From positions 1-11,194 of the forward strand of contig CAYRCJ010000027.1 of assembly GCA_964422785.1 (NCBI GenBank): a DNA stretch of 11,194 bases, given 5' to 3'. This DNA comes from CAYRCJ01 sp964422785. Its GTDB lineage: Bacteria; Patescibacteriota; Minisyncoccia; UBA11713; 2-01-FULL-45-33. Below are positions 7,084-11,194 of the stretch, piece by piece. The translations under genes and the position numbers were made by a program. Within the stretch, counting starts at the first letter, position 1, and the number at the start of each line of letters is the position of its first letter. The notes under the pieces were generated by a model. It was not told the origin of the DNA. It did not search any database and saw only the letters and a program-made list of their open reading frames with translations.

Positions 7084-7117
7084 AAAAATCCCCCGATGAC
7101 CATCGGGGGATTTTTTT
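7084..7117. terminator. Bidirectional intrinsic terminator between ZIP and the 65-residue gene
   Basis: A perfect 14-bp stem, AAAAATCCCCCGAT (7084-7097) with ATCGGGGGATTTTT (7102-7115), closed by a GACC loop. The T-run continues to 7117 on the plus strand, and the A-run supplies a T-run on the minus strand. It serves both convergent genes. Confidence 0.93.
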
Positions 7118-7123
7118 ATTTTT

Positions 7124-7321
7124 TTAATTTATGACTGCTTCCAAAAGTTTTAGTGCGTGCTCGGCGCGTTTTACCGGATCGTCCATAATTTCCGCGCATC
7201 GCTTTTCTGCGGCAGCATGGCTTTCCGGGGTGCTGTGTATGATGCAATAATCATCAAAATAGTGCTCGGGAAATTGATAGTTGCACCCGGTATGTGCGCA
7301 TGTTTTCATCGGGACACTCAT
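7124..7321 (-). CDS. Small Cys/His-rich protein, possible zinc-binding knuckle
   Basis: A 65-residue cytoplasmic protein. ATG 7321 is preceded by AAAGGAGG (7328-7335) with 6 nt spacing, so that start is favoured; a second ATG four codons in (MKTCAH) is possible. The Shine-Dalgarno overlaps the stop codon of the preceding 67-residue gene, implying co-translation. The N-terminal half has CAHTGC and, 13 residues later, CIIH, a C-x4-C plus C-x2-H arrangement that could hold one zinc ion. The C-terminal half (from ESHAAAEK) is an amphipathic helix rich in Glu, Lys and Arg. I do not recognise a family. The bidirectional terminator shared with the ZIP gene lies just downstream. Confidence 0.75.
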   Translation of the reverse strand: MSVPMKTCAHTGCNYQFPEHYFDDYCIIHSTPESHAAAEKRCAEIMDDPVKRAEHALKLLEAVIN

Positions 7322-7333
7322 AAGCCGCCTCCT

Positions 7334-7537
7334 TTACTTTGTAGCTTTGGTAGTAAAATCTATCAAAATTCCCAGTCCAAAAAATATCCAAACTGATGCC
7401 ACAACCGCGCCCCAACCCATAACAGCCCGGACAGCGCCTTGATCAATAGTGGTCGCGGATTGTATGGTTCTGCCAATTAAAAATGTGGCACCGCCTATGG
7501 CCAAAAGCCCAAACAGCCAAAAAGTCATCACGGCCAT
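7334..7537 (-). CDS. Small two-helix membrane protein
   Basis: A 67-residue protein with two hydrophobic helices: about 4-22 (MTFWLFGLLAIGGATFLIG) and about 40-60 (MGWGAVVASVWIFFGLGILI). They are joined by a short polar loop with TTIDQGA, and a Lys-containing tail follows. ATG 7537 has TGGAGG (7545-7550) 7 nt upstream. Its stop lies within the ribosome-binding site of the next gene (the Cys/His protein). The function is unknown. A helical hairpin of this size could be a small regulatory membrane protein, but nothing in the sequence shows that. Confidence 0.78.
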   Translation of the reverse strand: MAVMTFWLFGLLAIGGATFLIGRTIQSATTIDQGAVRAVMGWGAVVASVWIFFGLGILIDFTTKATK

Positions 7538-7574
7538 ATTTTCGCCTCCAAAACTTGTTTTTTAATCCAAAATA

Positions 7575-7599
7575 AAAATAGCACAGAGATGTGCTATTT
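7575..7599 (-). terminator. Intrinsic terminator after the 70-residue gene
   Basis: Perfect 10-bp stem AAATAGCACA/TGTGCTATTT (7576-7585 with 7590-7599) with a 4-nt loop. On the minus strand it is followed by TTATTTT. It starts 2 nt after the stop of the 70-residue gene. The stem is AT-rich and so of moderate strength. Confidence 0.65.
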
Positions 7600-7604
7600 G
7601 TCAA
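7575..7604 (-). promoter_or_regulatory. Possible promoter of the 67-residue membrane protein gene
   Basis: On the minus strand TTGACA (7604-7599), an 18-nt spacer and TATTTT (7580-7575). The predicted start leaves a leader of about 30 nt that contains the Shine-Dalgarno. The -35 box includes the TGA stop of the preceding gene, and the spacer is the terminator hairpin of that gene. Confidence 0.45.
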
Positions 7605-7813
7605 GGTCTGTTGTGGCGCATGCTGTCCAAGGCCCAGGTGTATTCAATTATTACCACCGGAATCCATTGAGGTTCATTTTGGGCAATAAACATAACAATG
7701 CCAAAAATTAAAGCGCAAGTATTTACTATAAAAAAGATGACATCAAAAATTTCTTCGTGGCGGGATTTTTCTTCGTTGTTGGTAATATACAAAAACCATT
7801 CGCGTAATTTCAT
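7601..7813 (-). CDS. Small membrane protein, two helices, unknown function
   Basis: A 70-residue protein with a charged amphipathic N-terminus (MKLREWFLYITNNEEKSRHE), a strong helix at about 23-44 (IFDVIFFIVNTCALIFGIVMFI), and a second segment at about 50-61 (WIPVVIIEYTWAL). The C-terminus is short and basic (SMRHNRP). There is no Shine-Dalgarno before ATG 7813; the -10 box ends 6 nt upstream, so the mRNA is probably leaderless. A hairpin terminator begins just after the stop, and the next gene has its own promoter candidate. I do not recognise the family. Confidence 0.72.
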   Translation of the reverse strand: MKLREWFLYITNNEEKSRHEEIFDVIFFIVNTCALIFGIVMFIAQNEPQWIPVVIIEYTWALDSMRHNRP

Positions 7814-7819
7814 ATCTTA

Positions 7820-7848
7820 ATGATACTCTCAGAAAACGGTTATCGCAA
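7820..7848 (-). promoter_or_regulatory. Promoter of the 70-residue membrane protein gene
   Basis: On the minus strand TTGCGA (7848-7843), a 17-nt spacer and TATCAT (7825-7820), ending 6 nt before ATG 7813. This spacing predicts a leaderless transcript. Confidence 0.6.
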
Positions 7849-7851
7849 ATT

Positions 7852-7880
7852 AAAAAAATCCCCCCGATGGCCATCGGGGG
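7852..7880 (-). terminator. Intrinsic terminator after the prepilin gene
   Basis: Stem CCCCCGAT/ATCGGGGG (7861-7868 with 7873-7880) closed by GGCC, followed on the minus strand by GATTTTTTT. It lies 21 nt beyond the prepilin stop. Its core is nearly identical to the terminators at 7084 and 9817. Confidence 0.9.
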
Positions 7881-7901
7881 TATTTTTATTTTTCCTGATA
7901 T

Positions 7902-8201
7902 TTAGTGAAATGAGTAGTTGAAAAGGATGTTGGAGTCTAATTGAAACGAATTCCTATTTCCGTTTCCATCTGCCGTTTCAATTATCGAGTAACCCCAAAT
8001 ATTTCTCTGGATATGGACGATCTGTACAACTTCCGGGTGGTTCGCCCGAAGTTCGCGCAACACGCCGTCTTCGGTAAACCAGAAATTGCCCGTGAAAAGC
8101 GTACCGTAAACTCCGCCCACCACGACAACGCTGACCACCATAATAGTCGCCACAACAATCAACAGCTCGAGCAAAGTAAAACCTTTTTCGCCTCTTTTCA
8201 T
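7902..8201 (-). CDS. Type IV prepilin-like protein (class III signal)
   Basis: A 99-residue protein with a seven-residue basic leader (MKRGEKG), the prepilin peptidase site G^FTLLELL with Glu at mature position 5, and one hydrophobic helix (LLIVVATIMVVSVVVVGGVY). The short soluble domain of about 65 residues (FTEDGVLRELRANHPEVVQI, then IIETADGNGNRNSF) is compact, with no Cys pair, and looks like a minor pilin or pseudopilin. AGGAGG lies 10 nt before ATG 8201. It has its own near-consensus promoter and its own terminator, so it is a single-gene unit. No assembly ATPase, prepilin peptidase or platform protein is nearby. It could function in a type IV pilus or a competence-like apparatus encoded elsewhere. 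Confidence 0.88.
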   Translation of the reverse strand: MKRGEKGFTLLELLIVVATIMVVSVVVVGGVYGTLFTGNFWFTEDGVLRELRANHPEVVQIVHIQRNIWGYSIIETADGNGNRNSFQLDSNILFNYSFH

Positions 8202-8253
8202 TTTTTGGCCCCCTCCTTTCTTTTAAATTTTATTCAGATTCAATTCCTACTTA

Positions 8254-8281
8254 ATTATACATATTATAATATGTTTGTCAA
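8254..8281 (-). promoter_or_regulatory. Near-consensus promoter of the prepilin gene
   Basis: On the minus strand TTGACA (8281-8276), a 16-nt spacer and TATAAT (8259-8254). The -35 box contains the TGA stop of the maf gene, so it partly lies in that gene's end. The leader is about 45 nt and ends in a strong Shine-Dalgarno. Confidence 0.82.
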
Positions 8282-8844
8282 TAGAACCTTTTAAAAAGAT
8301 TTTCGGTCAACTTTTTCGGCAGGCCGGTTACGCTTTCGGTTTCTCCAACAATTGTTTCTACATAGGGCAACAATATCGGATGCTCGTGGTCAAATCCACC
8401 GGAATGCAAAAACGGATCGCCGCTTTTTATGTACGCCTCTATTACTTCTTTGGGAATCGGACGAAACCATATTTCGGCAATATCCGTTCCGCTTACTCGT
8501 TTGCCTGTATCGGTACTTACAATCACCACAGAAGTTACAACTTGTGCCGGATATCTGCTGTAAAATTCAAGAAAAATTCTTGCTTCGTCAGCGCTTACCG
8601 GTTTTTCTCTTAGGACGCCGTTGCAAACCACTACTGAGTCGCAGGTAATCAACAATGCCGGTTCTTTGATCTTTGCCAGAAGCGCATCTGCCTTTGCGTT
8701 TGATATGGCCAAAGTAAGCCTGCCGGGATCCTTGAAACGAATTGCCTTTTCATCTATATCAGCGGGCATTACTTCAAAGGTATAGCCCATTTTTTCAAGA
8801 ACTTTTTTTCTTCCTTCCGATCGCGAGCCCAATATGATTTTCAT
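8278..8844 (-). CDS. maf: Maf-family nucleoside triphosphate pyrophosphatase
   Basis: A 188-residue cytoplasmic protein, normal for Maf/YhdE. Family motifs are in order: the SxSxxR phosphate loop GSRSEGRKKVLEKMG (6-20), DE at 31-32, AKA-type lysine in SNAKAD (Lys51), the metal and base-handling CDSVV (Asp69), and EKP (Lys81). Maf enzymes hydrolyse certain dNTP/NTPs, often modified or non-canonical, to monophosphates plus pyrophosphate, and act in pool sanitation and division control. The C-terminal half (VSGTDIAEIWFRPIP, GGFDHEHPILLPYV, VTGLPKKLTENL) resembles, from memory, plant-type Maf proteins more than E. coli YhdE or YceF. ATG 8844 has GGAGG 5 nt upstream. It is divergent from the secreted beta-rich protein. 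Confidence 0.9.
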   Translation of the reverse strand: MKIILGSRSEGRKKVLEKMGYTFEVMPADIDEKAIRFKDPGRLTLAISNAKADALLAKIKEPALLITCDSVVVCNGVLREKPVSADEARIFLEFYSRYPAQVVTSVVIVSTDTGKRVSGTDIAEIWFRPIPKEVIEAYIKSGDPFLHSGGFDHEHPILLPYVETIVGETESVTGLPKKLTENLFKRFY

Positions 8845-8861
8845 GTTTGCCTCCGGTTATT

Positions 8862-8889
8862 AAAATATCACGATATAAAAATTTGTCAA
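8862..8889 (-). promoter_or_regulatory. Promoter of maf
   Basis: On the minus strand TTGACA (8889-8884), a 16-nt spacer and TATTTT (8867-8862), placing the start about 10 nt after it and ahead of the GGAGG site. Confidence 0.62.
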
Positions 8890-8902
8890 TTGAAACAATT
8901 GA
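8886..8902. repeat. 7-3-7 inverted repeat between divergent genes (possible operator)
   Basis: TCAATTG-AAA-CAATTGA is a perfect palindrome. It overlaps the maf -35 box and lies just upstream of the -35 candidate of the divergent secreted-protein gene. The position suits an operator, but no regulator is encoded next to it, and such short AT-rich palindromes arise by chance. Confidence 0.35.
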
Positions 8903-8907
8903 TTTAT

Positions 8908-8937
8908 TTGACTTTATAAGGTAAGCTTTTGTTAAAT
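8908..8937 (+). promoter_or_regulatory. Possible promoter of the secreted beta-rich protein gene
   Basis: TTGACT (8908-8913), an 18-nt spacer and TTAAAT (8932-8937). The -10 box is poor; the position ahead of AAGGA (8951-8955) and ATG 8961 is right. Confidence 0.4.
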
Positions 8938-8960
8938 TTGATTTTTGACAAAGGAATCAC

Positions 8961-9806
8961 ATGAGATCGCTAAGGCTTAGTCTGGTCGCGATTCTTGTTT
9001 TGATAACATCAACTTCTTATGCCTTGGGCCAAAAGAGTCCGGCAAACCGGCTGTCTGGTCCGTTCCCTGAAGCCCGGTTTGACGGTTCATTTCAAAAATA
9101 TCTTTCTCACGATGTTTTCTCGCCATTTTTTTCCTGGAGAGGAATAATGGGCATTGATATTGCCACGTATCGCGAAGGCAATCACACAATATATTTCAAG
9201 AGCGAATTTCAAACAGTGGGGGCCAGAAAAACTGATTCCAAAATCAATGTTTCGGGAACCAGTTATATTTTGGAGGGACGATACCGATACCAACTTTCAG
9301 AAAATACTTTTATCTCCACCGGCATTACGCATCTTTCGTCTCACCTGACGCAAGACTTGGAAAAAATAATCCGCGATCAAAGAAATGAGGGGGCGTTTAT
9401 TCCGCAAATTGACGCCTCAGATTTAAACGTAATTTTTGTCGAAGGTTATAAAAAATTTTCAGCCTTGCCGCTCGAGCCCGAAATACGCTTGCGGGTACAG
9501 CCGGTGGGTTTTCGTTTTCGCGGAGGCGGATACAACTACGAAAGGCCCGTTTACCTCGCGACAAAATTCACTCCCTGGCGCGGCGATGAAAAAAGAATCG
9601 CGATCGCCACCCAGCATGAATTTGGCGAAGATTATTTCAATGATTTTTCCGTGAGTTTAGAACTTTTTTCCAGGGGCGACGAAGAAGGCAGAGTCCAACT
9701 TTTCTTGGCAGGATCTCCCGGAGACAATCTCCATGTCAGCCCCAACGCTGGTTGGCACAGAGATGGCATAAGAACCGGCATTAAACTAGTTTTTTGGTCT
9801 CACTAA
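8961..9806 (+). CDS. Secreted beta-strand-rich protein, outer-membrane-barrel-like (DUF1207-like?)
   Basis: A 281-residue protein with a Sec signal (RLSLVAILVLITSTSYALG, cleavage near 20-23). The rest is alternating polar and hydrophobic strands with many Tyr, Phe, Gly and Arg: GIDIATYREGNHTIYFKSEF, YILEGRYRYQL, IRLRVQPVGFRFRGGG. It ends in GIRTGIKLVFWSH, a barrel-like terminal strand but with an unusual last residue. The block GITHLSSHLTQD (121-132) and the C-terminal SPNAGW...GIRTGIKLVF pattern remind me of DUF1207-type outer-membrane proteins, a resemblance from memory only. AAGGA lies 5 nt before ATG 8961. The gene is alone on its strand and ends at a bidirectional terminator. An outer-membrane barrel is unexpected if this is a Patescibacterium, so it may be acquired, may fold as a surface beta protein instead, or the placement may be wrong. 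Confidence 0.7.
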   Translation: MRSLRLSLVAILVLITSTSYALGQKSPANRLSGPFPEARFDGSFQKYLSHDVFSPFFSWRGIMGIDIATYREGNHTIYFKSEFQTVGARKTDSKINVSGTSYILEGRYRYQLSENTFISTGITHLSSHLTQDLEKIIRDQRNEGAFIPQIDASDLNVIFVEGYKKFSALPLEPEIRLRVQPVGFRFRGGGYNYERPVYLATKFTPWRGDEKRIAIATQHEFGEDYFNDFSVSLELFSRGDEEGRVQLFLAGSPGDNLHVSPNAGWHRDGIRTGIKLVFWSH

Positions 9807-9816
9807 TTTTAGTTAT

Positions 9817-9850
9817 AAAAAACTCTCCGATGGCCATCGGAGAGATTTTT
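9817..9850. terminator. Bidirectional intrinsic terminator between the beta-rich protein and DoxX genes
   Basis: Stem CTCTCCGAT/ATCGGAGAG (9823-9831 with 9836-9844) closed by GGCC. It is flanked by an A-run (9817-9822) and a T-run (9846-9850), so it works on both strands. The DoxX stop codon (9849-9851) overlaps its foot. Confidence 0.9.
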
Positions 9851-10226
9851 ATTTCAAAAAAGCGAAGCGGCCGGCGATGAATTCCGGCAGAGCGTCAATT
9901 GCGACAGCCACCGCGCAATATAAAATCGCTATGTCTCTTACTGTTATGTCTGTTATGCCGCTGACTATTAGTACGCTTAGAATATGAAGAGCGCCGATAA
10001 AAGCCGCGATCCAAACAAATGTGTTGAGGAGCAAAAAAACGCCGATTGCCATATCCAAGATGGCGGTGCCCATCATGGCCTGTACTATAGGAATAGGCAA
10101 AAGCTTTGCGGCCCAGGGCTGCAAATATGTGCCCCAGCCAACCGGATCCCTGAAAATCAAAACGCCGATCCAAGTAAATGTTATTCCGAGCCCGATCCTT
10201 GCAATATGATGTGATATTCTTTTCAT
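9849..10226 (-). CDS. DoxX-like small integral membrane protein
   Basis: A 125-residue protein with four hydrophobic segments: about 8-25 (IARIGLGITFTWIGVLIF), 47-68 (IVQAMMGTAILDMAIGVFLLL), 70-92 and 97-112. The size, four-helix layout and RIGLGITFTWIGVLIF...P opening fit DoxX-like proteins (MauE/DoxX/DoxD superfamily), some of which are linked to thiol or sulphur redox functions. No catalytic residues are recognisable here, so the role is open. There is no Shine-Dalgarno; an extended -10 box ends 6 nt before ATG 10226, predicting a leaderless mRNA. It stands alone, with its own promoter and the shared terminator at 9817. Confidence 0.75.
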   Translation of the reverse strand: MKRISHHIARIGLGITFTWIGVLIFRDPVGWGTYLQPWAAKLLPIPIVQAMMGTAILDMAIGVFLLLNTFVWIAAFIGALHILSVLIVSGITDITVRDIAILYCAVAVAIDALPEFIAGRFAFLK

Positions 10227-10232
10227 AACTAA

Positions 10233-10241
10233 ATTATAACA
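10233..10241 (-). promoter_or_regulatory. Extended -10 promoter of the DoxX-like gene
   Basis: On the minus strand TGTTATAAT (10241-10233), a TGnTATAAT extended -10, ending 6 nt before ATG 10226. No recognisable -35 is present, as is usual for extended -10 promoters. Confidence 0.68.
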
Positions 10242-10261
10242 AAAAAATATAAAACTATGGA

Positions 10262-10289
10262 GTAAAAAAGACCGGCGTTTAGCCGGTCT
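10262..10289 (-). terminator. Intrinsic terminator of the 59-residue gene, overlapping its stop
   Basis: Perfect 8-bp stem AGACCGGC/GCCGGTCT (10269-10276 with 10282-10289), 5-nt loop. On the minus strand it is followed by TTTTTTACT. The last codons and the TAA (10281-10279) of the 59-residue gene lie inside the hairpin. Confidence 0.85.
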
Positions 10290-10458
10290 GCGTCTTGAGT
10301 AAGGTTATCTTGTCACGAATGACTTTTGCCCGAGCAATCATTTTTTCACCCAAAATAGAGTATGCACCCATGGGAAATCTAGTCGCCTCAGCCCATTTTT
10401 CCAACTGGTCAGCATCTTCTTCCAAAATCTGAATTGCTTCGCTAAGTTTTTCATCCAT
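10279..10458 (-). CDS. Small helical protein of 59 residues, unknown function
   Basis: A short gene with complete expression signals: consensus promoter (10493-10521), AAGGAGG (10465-10471) 6 nt before ATG 10458, 59 codons, TAA, and a terminator overlapping the stop. The protein begins MDEKLSEAIQILEEDADQLE, continues with KWAEATRFPMGAYSILGEKM and ends with RAKVIRDKITLLKTQTG. It is soluble, charged and predicted almost wholly helical, apart from a turn around TRFPMGAYS. The heptad-like spacing of Leu and Ile suggests a helical hairpin or coiled coil that may oligomerise. I recognise no family. It lies between the DoxX-like gene and the oxygenase-like gene but is transcribed on its own. Confidence 0.85.
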   Translation of the reverse strand: MDEKLSEAIQILEEDADQLEKWAEATRFPMGAYSILGEKMIARAKVIRDKITLLKTQTG

Positions 10459-10464
10459 ACTTAG

Positions 10465-10471
10465 CCTCCTT
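10465..10471 (-). promoter_or_regulatory. Consensus ribosome-binding site of the 59-residue gene
   Basis: AAGGAGG 6 nt upstream of ATG 10458. It is the strongest ribosome-binding site in the window and settles the start of a gene too short for many gene callers. Confidence 0.9.
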
Positions 10472-10492
10472 GTGGTTTTTTGATCCTTTTAG

Positions 10493-10521
10493 ATTATATA
10501 ACTAAAGTATTTTTATGTCAA
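10493..10521 (-). promoter_or_regulatory. Perfect-consensus promoter of the 59-residue gene
   Basis: On the minus strand TTGACA (10521-10516), a 17-nt spacer and TATAAT (10498-10493), all matching the housekeeping sigma consensus. High expression is expected. Confidence 0.9.
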
Positions 10522-10542
10522 TAGCTAGTGGTGATGTTAATC

Positions 10543-11016
10543 TCATTTCTTCTTTCGTGAAAAAGAGACTTTGTAAGCAAGTACTGCACGTTTGCCTTTT
10601 TCAACGCGAGTCACCTCGTGATAATATTTGTCTCCATTAAATATTTTAAGTCTGGAAGTATTAAGTATTGCTTCCGGACAGATAAATTCGCCTCCTGCCA
10701 GCGCCTTTTTGAGTACAAAATTTATATTCACAGCGGCCAATAACTTTTTTGAGTCGGAATCGCCGTCCCGATGCCTGGTGACTTGAGTGCCGGCTGGATA
10801 CTCAAGTACAGATAAATATTCAGCAGATATTATGGGCCAGCGGACAACGCTACCAATGCCCGATTGAAAAGCGGATTCGTACGCCGATGTCCGGAACGAG
10901 AAAAAGAAACTTGCGAAAGTGCCGATGTTTAGAAAAAAACTAAACCACGGTTTTCCATCGGCATGTCTTCCGTACTCCAAAAAAATAATTTTTCCCAGCT
11001 TCATTTCTTTCGTCAT
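10543..11016 (-). CDS. 2OG-Fe(II) oxygenase-like protein
   Basis: A 157-residue protein whose C-terminal two thirds fit the double-stranded beta-helix of prolyl-4-hydroxylase-type 2-oxoglutarate/Fe(II) oxygenases. The iron-binding facial triad is visible as HRD (His82, Asp84) in YPAGTQVTRHRDGD, with a distal His133 in YYHEVTRVEKGKR. Arg143 is placed to bind 2-oxoglutarate, and GGEF (108-111) is typical. Such enzymes hydroxylate proteins or small molecules; the substrate is unknown. The N-terminal ~60 residues contain a Phe-rich stretch (FSFFLNIGTFASFFFSF) and are not recognised. ATG 11016 overlaps a TATAAT (11020-11015) that would make a -10 box, so the in-frame ATG at 11004 is an alternative start, giving 153 residues. 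Neither has a strong Shine-Dalgarno. Confidence 0.72.
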   Translation of the reverse strand: MTKEMKLGKIIFLEYGRHADGKPWFSFFLNIGTFASFFFSFRTSAYESAFQSGIGSVVRWPIISAEYLSVLEYPAGTQVTRHRDGDSDSKKLLAAVNINFVLKKALAGGEFICPEAILNTSRLKIFNGDKYYHEVTRVEKGKRAVLAYKVSFSRKKK

Positions 11017-11047
11017 TATAATTTTAGGGACTTCTCGTGAGAAAAAA

Positions 11048-11194
11048 CTAAGATTTACCGTTTAGATACTTAACGGCAATACTTAATGCAAATGAAGTCA
11101 AAATCGTAATAACGGACGTGAAGAGAAGTTTCAGTAAAATAATGTTCGGGCCATTGCTCGTGCGAGAGGTCGTTAAAACCATAAGCATGCCGAT
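11048..11194 (-). CDS. C-terminal end of a membrane protein (5' part outside window)
   Basis: An open frame enters from the right edge and ends at TAG 11050-11048, giving 48 residues: after a polar stretch (TTSRTSNGPN) there is a hydrophobic helix (IILLKLLFTSVITILTSFAL) and a basic tail (KYLNGKS). It may be the end of a longer membrane protein, or a complete small single-helix protein starting at ATG 11188 or 11182. The window does not allow a choice. It lies 31 nt upstream of the oxygenase-like gene on the same strand. Confidence 0.5.
   Translation of the reverse strand: MGMLMVLTTSRTSNGPNIILLKLLFTSVITILTSFALSIAVKYLNGKS

Noticed and set aside
7157..7396. Plus-strand open frame across the Cys/His and 67-residue genes
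   Set aside because: Both minus-strand genes have strong Shine-Dalgarno sites and coherent proteins. The plus-strand translation has neither.
11031..11042. Short palindrome TTCTC-GT-GAGAA before the oxygenase-like gene
   Set aside because: The stem is only 5 bp, with no T-run in the direction of transcription and no clear promoter alignment. Most likely chance.
1..11194. tRNA, rRNA, riboswitch, CRISPR array or transposase
   Set aside because: Both strands were read by eye; no cloverleaf with CCA-type end, regularly spaced repeats or transposase motifs were seen. Non-coding stretches are all under 220 bp and accounted for.

Overview
This window looks like a scaffold piece from an uncultivated, AT-rich bacterium with short genes and tight spacing. 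The gene set suggests the Candidate Phyla Radiation (Patescibacteria, perhaps a Parcubacteria-like lineage): a FedB-like 'AHG' membrane protein beside a cupredoxin-like protein, a ZIP transporter with HSxxDG/HDxxDG motifs, a lone prepilin, and many tiny membrane proteins. TGA is used as a stop, so this is not a lineage that recodes TGA. The placement is inferred from gene content, not from a phylogeny, and one gene (a secreted beta-strand-rich protein at 8961) fits it poorly.

Layout. 1-2843 (minus): the start of a membrane protein, then a large secreted LCAT/PGAP1-like lipase or acyltransferase. The lipase gene is cut in two by a 100-N scaffold gap flanked by a 55-bp duplication. Merging the duplicate restores one in-frame 806-residue protein. 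2844-3057 is non-coding and holds a long imperfect inverted repeat. 3058-6275 (minus) is a compact run of four genes: Fur-family regulator, YibE/F membrane protein, membrane-anchored cupredoxin-like protein and FedB-like polytopic membrane protein. Divergent from it is a ZIP-type metal transporter (6349-7074, plus). The two promoters lie back to back with only 4 bp between their -35 boxes. I read this as one metal-homeostasis locus.

7124-8201 (minus) carries three tiny proteins (two membrane hairpins and one Cys/His protein) and a prepilin-like protein. 8278-8844 (minus) is a Maf-type nucleotide pyrophosphatase. Divergent from it is a secreted beta-rich protein (8961-9806, plus). It is followed on the minus strand by a DoxX-like membrane protein, a 59-residue protein with textbook expression signals, a 2OG-Fe(II) oxygenase-like protein, and the end of a further membrane protein that runs off the window.

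Regulatory signals are unusually readable. Several genes have a -10 box only 6-7 nt from the ATG and no Shine-Dalgarno, which points to leaderless mRNAs (fur, ZIP, the 70-residue protein, DoxX). Others have strong AGGAGG sites. Three intrinsic terminators share a CCGATG[A/G]CCATCGG core, and two are placed to serve convergent genes from both sides. No tRNA, rRNA, CRISPR array, transposase or stretch over 300 bases without a gene was seen.
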